Positions 37,323 through 42,106 of a DNA stretch of 42,106 nucleotides are shown piece after piece. Position 1 is the first letter of the stretch, and each line of letters begins with the position of its first letter. The notes under the pieces were generated by a model that saw only the letters and a list, made by a program, of their open reading frames with translations, did not search any database and was not told where the DNA came from. The position numbers were made by a program, and so were the translations under genes. The DNA lies in the NCBI GenBank assembly GCA_016938835.1, contig JAFGTW010000013.1:1-42106 (forward strand). The letters run 5' to 3'. This DNA is from Patescibacteria group bacterium (lineage in GTDB: Bacteria; Patescibacteriota; Patescibacteriia; Patescibacteriales; UBA12465).

Positions 37323-39839
37323 TTATTGTATGACTAAATTATAGTTAACTGATTCATTTTTACAATTACCAACATCATCACAAGCGATTACGGTAATTGT
37401 TTGATAGCCATTAGGGAGACCGGCTAAAGATATGTTAATTTCTTTTTCAGATCCTTGTCCGGGAAGTAGTTCATCGTTGAGATAATATTTGATGGTACTT
37501 ATTCCTCTGGGAGCATTTGCATCAACAATAATTTTAAGTATATCAGAACTTACTATAGCGCCGTTTTGAGGGCTGATAATATTTAAATTTGGTTGATTTT
37601 CTAGTTTAATTAAATCTAGATTGTTAATTAGCTCTTGATTTGAGCTTTGATTATTTTCTTGCGCCCAGCGTTGAATAGCTTCTTCCCAGGCTAAAAACTG
37701 AGGGTCAGTAGTTGGATCTTTTGGTTCTGGTCCAAGAGGGTCATTTTTATCCACGTAATATAGAATGCTATGATGATTATATATCTCAACCTCAACTTTA
37801 TTTTCTTCTAAAGTGTTAATATTTGCTGGTAGGCCAGTTGTGCCGTCAATAATAATTTTATGCATGTATTCTAATTCACCATCAATAGCTGCTTTACCAG
37901 TTTTTTCATCACTTAAAGCATTAAAGATTTCAACTGGGGTTCCGGTTAGAGATTTTTTCATAAATTCATTCCAGATAGGAGCAGCGACGACACTACCGTC
38001 TGCGCCAGCCTTCATTTTTGTATTGTCAGTGTTGCCAACCCAAACTCCAGCTACCAAAGAGGGTGTGTATCCAATTGTCCAAGCATCACGGAAATCATTA
38101 GTTGTGCCTGTTTTAGCCGCTACGGGGCGATCCTCAAGGATTAACCAGTTTTTAGGTCCAAAGACATAGGCACGGGCATCATTGTCGCTTAGAATGCTAT
38201 TTATCATTCTAGCAGCTTTAGTGGTTAGAGCTCTGCCTTGCTTGTTTTTATATTCTTCTAAAATTTTCCCATCTTTATCTTCAATTTTTAAGATAAGAGC
38301 TATTTCGTTTACTTTACCCTCTCGAGAAAAAGCGCTATAAGCATTAACATGTTCTATCATTTTTACTTCGCCACCACCAAGAACAAGAGATAAACCAAAA
38401 CGACTACGATCACCGAAAGTGCTATAACCAAGGTTTTCCGCTAAATTTAAAACCTGATTAATACCAGCTAAATAAATTGCTTTAACTGCGGGAATATTAA
38501 GTGATCCAGCTAAAGCCTGTCTAATACTAACTGGCCCAAGCTCTTTTCCATTATAATTATGAGGAGTATAAGGATTTCCACTATCAGTAGAAAAGTTAGT
38601 GACAACATCATAAAGTTTTGTGTTTGGAGTATAGCCTTGTTCAAAAAGAGAAGCATATATAATTGGCTTCATTGATGACCCAGGTTGTCGAGGTCGAGTG
38701 GTTACGTTTACTTGTCCATCAATTTCATCATCAAAATAATCACGCGAACCAACCATAGCTAAAACTTGTCCGGTTTTAGGGTCAATCGCTACCAAGGCTG
38801 CATTATTAGCATTATACTTTTCTTGATAATTTTCAGTTTTATTTTTAATTGCTTCTTCAGCATTTTTTTGTTTATCCCAATCAATAGTGGTGTAAATTTT
38901 TAAGCCACCTTGTTCAACTTCAGTTTCTCCGTATTTTTGTGATAACAACTCTTTAATCATCATCACGAAATGGGGGGCGGTTATATTTGTTTCTTGTTTT
39001 TCAAATTTAATCTCATAACTTTTAGCTGCATTTTTTTCGGCTTCAGAAATATATCCCTGTTCAGCCATTAAATCTAAAATATAATCCTTGCGCCCTAATA
39101 ATAAATCTTTATTATTACCATAAGGAGAATAACGGCTGGGAGATTGAGGGAGTGCTGCTAATAAAGCTGATTCAGCTAAGTTAATGTCACGCACACTTTT
39201 GCCAAAATATTTTTGACTAGCAGCTTCAACACCGTAAGTGTTTGATCCATAAGGAATTTCATTTAAATACATTTGTAAAATTTCATCTTTACTAAATTTT
39301 TTTTCTATTCTTTGAGCTAAAATTATTTCTTTAATTTTACGAACATAACTTTTTTCAGAGCTTAAAACAGCGTTTTTAATAAATTGTTGAGTTAAAGTTG
39401 ATCCGCCAGCTTTTCTATTATAAATAACATTAGTAATTACTGTTCGAACCATAGCCCAAATACTAAAGCCACCATGTTTGTAAAAGTTTTTATCTTCAAT
39501 AGATATCGTAGCATTCTTTACGCTATCAGGAACCTCTTCTAAATTGATTAAGGTTCGTTTTTCTTCGCCATGTATTTCATATAAAATATGTTCACCGCTA
39601 CGATCATAGATTTTTGTGCTTTGTGCCACCTCCCGATTAATTAATTGGTTTGGATTTGGTAGGTCGCGTGATGCCCAGGCAACTAAAATAAAAGCAGCTA
39701 ATAATCCTAGAGCAGCTAAAAGCATAACTATAACAATTAGTTTATGTTTTAGTTTAAGATTTTTCTTTTTTGGAGAATGATTATTTCGCCAAAAGTCGGC
39801 TTTTGGCTTGGATATAGTTTTTAATTGAGGGATAGGCAT
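37323..39839 (-). CDS. Class A penicillin-binding protein (PBP1A-type)
   Basis: It polymerises and cross-links peptidoglycan. The 838-residue protein has a cytoplasmic basic tail, a membrane anchor (about 30-52) and the glycosyltransferase domain with 'SIEDKNFYKHGGFSIW' (catalytic Glu near 112), 'GGSTLTQQFIKN' and 'LYLNEIPYGSNTYGVEAA'-type motifs. The transpeptidase domain has SxxK in 'QPGSSMKPIIYA' (near 390), SxN in 'AGSLNIPAV' and 'AAKTGTTNDFRD' (KTG near 577). A C-terminal Ig-like domain (about 745-838, with a Cys pair 'CDDVGNC') is added. Confidence 0.95.
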   Translation of the reverse strand: MPIPQLKTISKPKADFWRNNHSPKKKNLKLKHKLIVIVMLLAALGLLAAFILVAWASRDLPNPNQLINREVAQSTKIYDRSGEHILYEIHGEEKRTLINLEEVPDSVKNATISIEDKNFYKHGGFSIWAMVRTVITNVIYNRKAGGSTLTQQFIKNAVLSSEKSYVRKIKEIILAQRIEKKFSKDEILQMYLNEIPYGSNTYGVEAASQKYFGKSVRDINLAESALLAALPQSPSRYSPYGNNKDLLLGRKDYILDLMAEQGYISEAEKNAAKSYEIKFEKQETNITAPHFVMMIKELLSQKYGETEVEQGGLKIYTTIDWDKQKNAEEAIKNKTENYQEKYNANNAALVAIDPKTGQVLAMVGSRDYFDDEIDGQVNVTTRPRQPGSSMKPIIYASLFEQGYTPNTKLYDVVTNFSTDSGNPYTPHNYNGKELGPVSIRQALAGSLNIPAVKAIYLAGINQVLNLAENLGYSTFGDRSRFGLSLVLGGGEVKMIEHVNAYSAFSREGKVNEIALILKIEDKDGKILEEYKNKQGRALTTKAARMINSILSDNDARAYVFGPKNWLILEDRPVAAKTGTTNDFRDAWTIGYTPSLVAGVWVGNTDNTKMKAGADGSVVAAPIWNEFMKKSLTGTPVEIFNALSDEKTGKAAIDGELEYMHKIIIDGTTGLPANINTLEENKVEVEIYNHHSILYYVDKNDPLGPEPKDPTTDPQFLAWEEAIQRWAQENNQSSNQELINNLDLIKLENQPNLNIISPQNGAIVSSDILKIIVDANAPRGISTIKYYLNDELLPGQGSEKEINISLAGLPNGYQTITVIACDDVGNCKNESVNYNLVIQ

Positions 39840-39840
39840 A

Positions 39841-40755
39841 TTATTTTTTATAGTATTTAGCGGCTGTTTCAGGTAGCACAGGATTTATAATTAATCCCGA
39901 CCCTAACTCAACTCCTGCCCAAATATTTGGACGTGGCTGAACTTTAAGATAGAAATGTTGATGATTATTACTTAAATCATTATGGGTGAAGAAATTAAAG
40001 TCATAATTAAGCCCAGATAATTTTTGAGAAATTTTTTGTAAAGCTTTAGCTAAAGAATTTAGTTCATTAGTTTTTAATAAGCTAATATTATCTACATGAC
40101 GACGGCTAATTATCCAGGCTTCATAAGGGTATTGACTAGCAAAGGGGCAAAAAGCAATAATATTTTTATCTCGCCAAATAAGCCTTGGTCCTAATTCTTC
40201 CATTTTTGTTAATTCACAGTAAGGACAACTTTTATTTTCAGCCTGGTAGAGTGCCACGCGGTTTCTTTCCTCAATTATGTCTGGTGGTAAAATAGCGGAA
40301 GCAAAAATTTGTGAATGAATATGTTGTAAGGAAGCGCCAGCGGCTCGGCCCTGATTTTTAAAACAAAGAATATAATTTATTTTTTTATCTTTAGCTAGTT
40401 TGTCACTACGCTTCTGAAATAAAATAAGTAAGTTTTTTATCTGAGGGAGAGTTAAATCAGAAAAATTTGTTATATGCTTATTAGTATCAATAAGTATTTC
40501 TTGATAACCATAAGCCTTTTTGTTTTTATTTGAGAGAGCTGGAAAAATATTTTTTATAGCTACGCTTTTCCAATTTCCTGTTTTTGGAATTTGCTCAAGA
40601 ATGGTTTTCTTTTTTATGTTTTCGGTGCAAAAGGGGCAAGAATTGTTTGATTTTATTTTAGAATTAGTGTCATTTGGTCTTTTTTGACGTTTAGGTGCAA
40701 AAATTACACTATGACCAGTGATAAAATTATATCTAGTTTGAGATTGTTCATTCAT
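39841..40755 (-). CDS. Galactose-1-phosphate uridylyltransferase-like HIT-superfamily protein
   Basis: This 304-residue protein has the GalT layout: a zinc-type 'CPFC' near the N-terminus (about 41-44), 'GASLQHIHSQIFAS' carrying the nucleophile region (H-x-H-x-Q, usually HPHxQ), 'CPYCELTKME' starting the second half, and a C-terminal 'DLSNNHQHFYLKVQPR'. Such enzymes exchange hexose-1-phosphate with UDP-glucose, or act as ADP-type adenylyltransferases; which one is unclear. It lies 1 bp upstream of the PBP gene, so it is co-transcribed with it. Confidence 0.85.
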   Translation of the reverse strand: MNEQSQTRYNFITGHSVIFAPKRQKRPNDTNSKIKSNNSCPFCTENIKKKTILEQIPKTGNWKSVAIKNIFPALSNKNKKAYGYQEILIDTNKHITNFSDLTLPQIKNLLILFQKRSDKLAKDKKINYILCFKNQGRAAGASLQHIHSQIFASAILPPDIIEERNRVALYQAENKSCPYCELTKMEELGPRLIWRDKNIIAFCPFASQYPYEAWIISRRHVDNISLLKTNELNSLAKALQKISQKLSGLNYDFNFFTHNDLSNNHQHFYLKVQPRPNIWAGVELGSGLIINPVLPETAAKYYKK

Positions 40756-40895
40756 AAGGACATATTAATGTTAATTATTGTTATTATAACAAAATTAAAG
40801 ATAAAGAAAAAGTAGATTTTACTAGTAATACATATTTAAAAAGCGGGTTGTTTGAAGTTATTGAAATTTTATCAAATAAGATATAAAGTTTAGAT

Positions 40896-41678
40896 ATGAA
40901 TATAAATATTACTAGTCTACAAAATCCTTTAGTAAAAAATATTGTTAAATTGCGAAAGTCGCGATCAAGGCAGGAACAAGAATTAGTGGTGGTTGATGGT
41001 CTTAGGGAAATTAAAGTCGCTTTTGACTATGGTTTTGAATTTGTTGAGGTCTTATATTGCCCAGAATTGAGCAAAGAAGATTGGAAAGAGTCTCCAGTGG
41101 AAGTAACTTTAGTTTCAGAAGAAGTTTTTCATAAAATTGCTTACGCTGACAATCCCAATGGTTGGCTAGCTTTAGTGCGTCCGCGCTATCGATCTTTACA
41201 GGACTTAAACATAAAAGATAAGCCGTTAATTTTAATATTAGAGGCGGTAGAAAAACCGGGAAATCTGGGGGCAATGTTGCGTACAGCTTATGCTGCTAAG
41301 GTTGATGCGATTATTCTTAATAATTTACAAACAGATCTTTATAACCCTAATGTTATTAAAGCTAGCTCCGGACATGTTTTTAGTGATCAGGTTGTTCTAG
41401 CAAGTCCAGAAGAAACAATTTCTTGGTTAAAGGAGAAAAAAATAAAGGTTTTTGCTACTAATATTAAAGCAGCTAAGAAATATACTGACATTAACTGGCA
41501 ACAAGCGGCTGCTATCGTTATGGGAACGGAGGCTACTGGGCTTAGCGATTTTTGGATTGATAGGGCTGATAATAATATAATTATTCCTATGCAAGCAGGA
41601 ATTGATTCATTGAATGTGTCAGTGAGCGCAGGGATTATTGTTTTTGAAGCGAGGAGACAGAGAAATTTAAAAAAATAA
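40896..41678 (+). CDS. SpoU/TrmH-family RNA 2'-O-methyltransferase
   Basis: This 260-residue protein has an N-terminal substrate-binding domain ('LQNPLVKNIVKLRKSRSRQE', 'VVDGLREIKVA') and the knotted SPOUT domain with motif 1 'KPGNLGAMLRTAYAAKVDAI' (about 120), motif 2 'AIVMGTEATGLSDFWIDRAD' (about 210) and motif 3 'MQAGIDSLNVSVSAGIIVFE' (about 235). Members methylate rRNA or tRNA ribose using SAM. The target is not evident. It is followed by the tRNA-Arg promoter. Confidence 0.92.
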   Translation: MNINITSLQNPLVKNIVKLRKSRSRQEQELVVVDGLREIKVAFDYGFEFVEVLYCPELSKEDWKESPVEVTLVSEEVFHKIAYADNPNGWLALVRPRYRSLQDLNIKDKPLILILEAVEKPGNLGAMLRTAYAAKVDAIILNNLQTDLYNPNVIKASSGHVFSDQVVLASPEETISWLKEKKIKVFATNIKAAKKYTDINWQQAAAIVMGTEATGLSDFWIDRADNNIIIPMQAGIDSLNVSVSAGIIVFEARRQRNLKK

Positions 41679-41703
41679 GGCTAACTTTAGTCATTATTTT
41701 TAT

Positions 41704-41732
41704 TTGACAGTCATGTTTTTATCTTGTATTAT
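41704..41732 (+). promoter_or_regulatory. tRNA-Arg(TCT) promoter
   Basis: TTGACA (41704-41709), 17-bp spacer, TATTAT (41727-41732), 18 bp before the mature tRNA. Confidence 0.8.
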
Positions 41733-41749
41733 CAGAATATTGAAAAAGG

Positions 41750-41821
41750 GCGCCCATAGTTCAATGGATAGAACACCAGCCTTCTAAGCTGAATATGTAG
41801 GTTCGATTCCTACTGGGCGTA
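41750..41821 (+). tRNA. tRNA-Arg (anticodon TCT)
   Basis: Acceptor GCGCCCA/TGGGCGT (the first pair is G-T), D-arm GTTCAATGGATAGAAC, anticodon arm with loop CTTCTAA, T-arm GTAGGTTCGATTCCTAC. Discriminator A; CCA is not encoded. Confidence 0.93.
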
Positions 41822-41851
41822 CGAATTTAAAAAATATTAATATTTATATAT

Positions 41852-42010
41852 ATGGCTGATAAGAAAATAGTTAAAAAAACAACAACAAAAGTAAGCAAAA
41901 AGGCTCCAGTTAAAGTTAATAAAACTAGAGAAGAGATTGAAGAATTATTTTCAGCTAATTTTGGTTGTGATTGTAGTTGTTGCTCTCATCATTGCGGACA
42001 AGAAGAATAG
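41852..42010 (+). CDS. 52-residue Lys-rich, Cys/His-rich small protein
   Basis: The frame ATG (41852) to TAG (42010) encodes 52 residues. There is a Lys/Thr/Val-rich, very basic N-terminal half (MADKKIVKKTTTKVSKKAPV...), a short acidic helix 'TREEIEELFSANFG', and a metal-site-like end CDCSCCSHHCGQEE with five Cys and two His in ten residues. It starts 30 bp after tRNA-Arg in the TATATG context shared with other genes here and is probably co-transcribed with the tRNAs. The family is unknown to me; a metal-binding or nucleic-acid-binding role is only inference. Confidence 0.65.
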   Translation: MADKKIVKKTTTKVSKKAPVKVNKTREEIEELFSANFGCDCSCCSHHCGQEE

Positions 42011-42031
42011 TCTTGTAAGATAGACTAATAT

Positions 42032-42106
42032 GGTGCCTATAGTTTAGTGGTAGAACAGCGGATTGTGGTTCCGTGAGTCCGGGTTCGATTCCCGGTAGGC
42101 ACCCCA
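42032..42106 (+). tRNA. tRNA-His (anticodon GTG), CCA encoded
   Basis: Acceptor GTGCCTA/TAGGCAC, with the His-specific extra G (42032) facing discriminator C (42103). Anticodon stem GCGGA/TCCGT with loop TTGTGGT, T-arm CCGGGTTCGATTCCCGG. CCA ends exactly at the window edge. Confidence 0.95.

Overview
The window reads as the replication-origin region of a small-genome, AT-rich (roughly one-third GC by eye) bacterium, most likely a member of Candidatus Patescibacteria (CPR, Parcubacteria-like). Support for this comes from the run of short two-helix 'T4SS pilin'-type membrane proteins, the minimal YidC, compact genes with 3-30 bp gaps or overlaps, the shortage of Shine-Dalgarno sites, and single housekeeping genes mixed with envelope genes. 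The taxon is inferred; there is no rRNA in the window.

Layout. (1) 0.1-4.7 kb: a TrmB-type regulator coupled to glmS, then a TraR/DksA zinc-finger protein, lspA, a kinase-like protein and a small unknown. (2) 4.7-6.7 kb, minus strand: tsaE, a hairpin-rich non-coding element bracketed by a tRNA 3'-end repeat, tRNA-Val, tRNA-Leu, rplS and a cytidylate-kinase-like gene. (3) 6.9-11.7 kb: an SMC ATPase with no recognisable hinge and duplicated coiled-coil segments, then comM/yifB. (4) 11.8-18.4 kb: an orphan solute-binding lipoprotein, seven pilin-like paralogues, a RodZ-like protein, a methyltransferase, a membrane protein and a YraN-type nuclease. (5) 18.5-25.3 kb: a secreted unknown, a 3D-domain protein, ppsA, tRNA-Leu, lgt, an MFS transporter, tRNA-Gly and an EamA/SMR-like half transporter. 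(6) 25.4-30.4 kb, minus strand: a tightly packed surface-polysaccharide operon (GT-B, DMT transporter, glycosidase-like, GT2) and trxB. (7) 30.4-31.4 kb: about 770 bp of very AT-rich DNA without genes, holding six copies of a 16-bp dyad TGTTCT-N4-AGAACA about 100 bp apart plus a perfect 26-bp palindrome; a seventh dyad lies just past tRNA-Ala, followed by tRNA-Arg. (8) 31.6-37.3 kb: bactofilin, a degenerate DAG-kinase-like protein, then the classical origin block yidC-yidD-rnpA-rpmH / dnaA-oriC-dnaN. (9) 37.3-42.1 kb: a class A penicillin-binding protein, a GalT-like HIT protein, a SpoU/TrmH methyltransferase, tRNA-Arg, a 52-residue Cys/His-rich protein and tRNA-His.

The most interesting observations are: the dyad array, which has the length, outer bases and near-origin position of ParB-parS sites but a different core, and lies beside a bactofilin gene; an unwinding region between dnaA and dnaN (DnaA box, CCC, six DnaA-trios, A/T tract) laid out as in Bacillus subtilis; the structured element next to tRNA-Val; and the seven-member pilin family. 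No parA or parB is in the window, so the partition reading depends on genes elsewhere.
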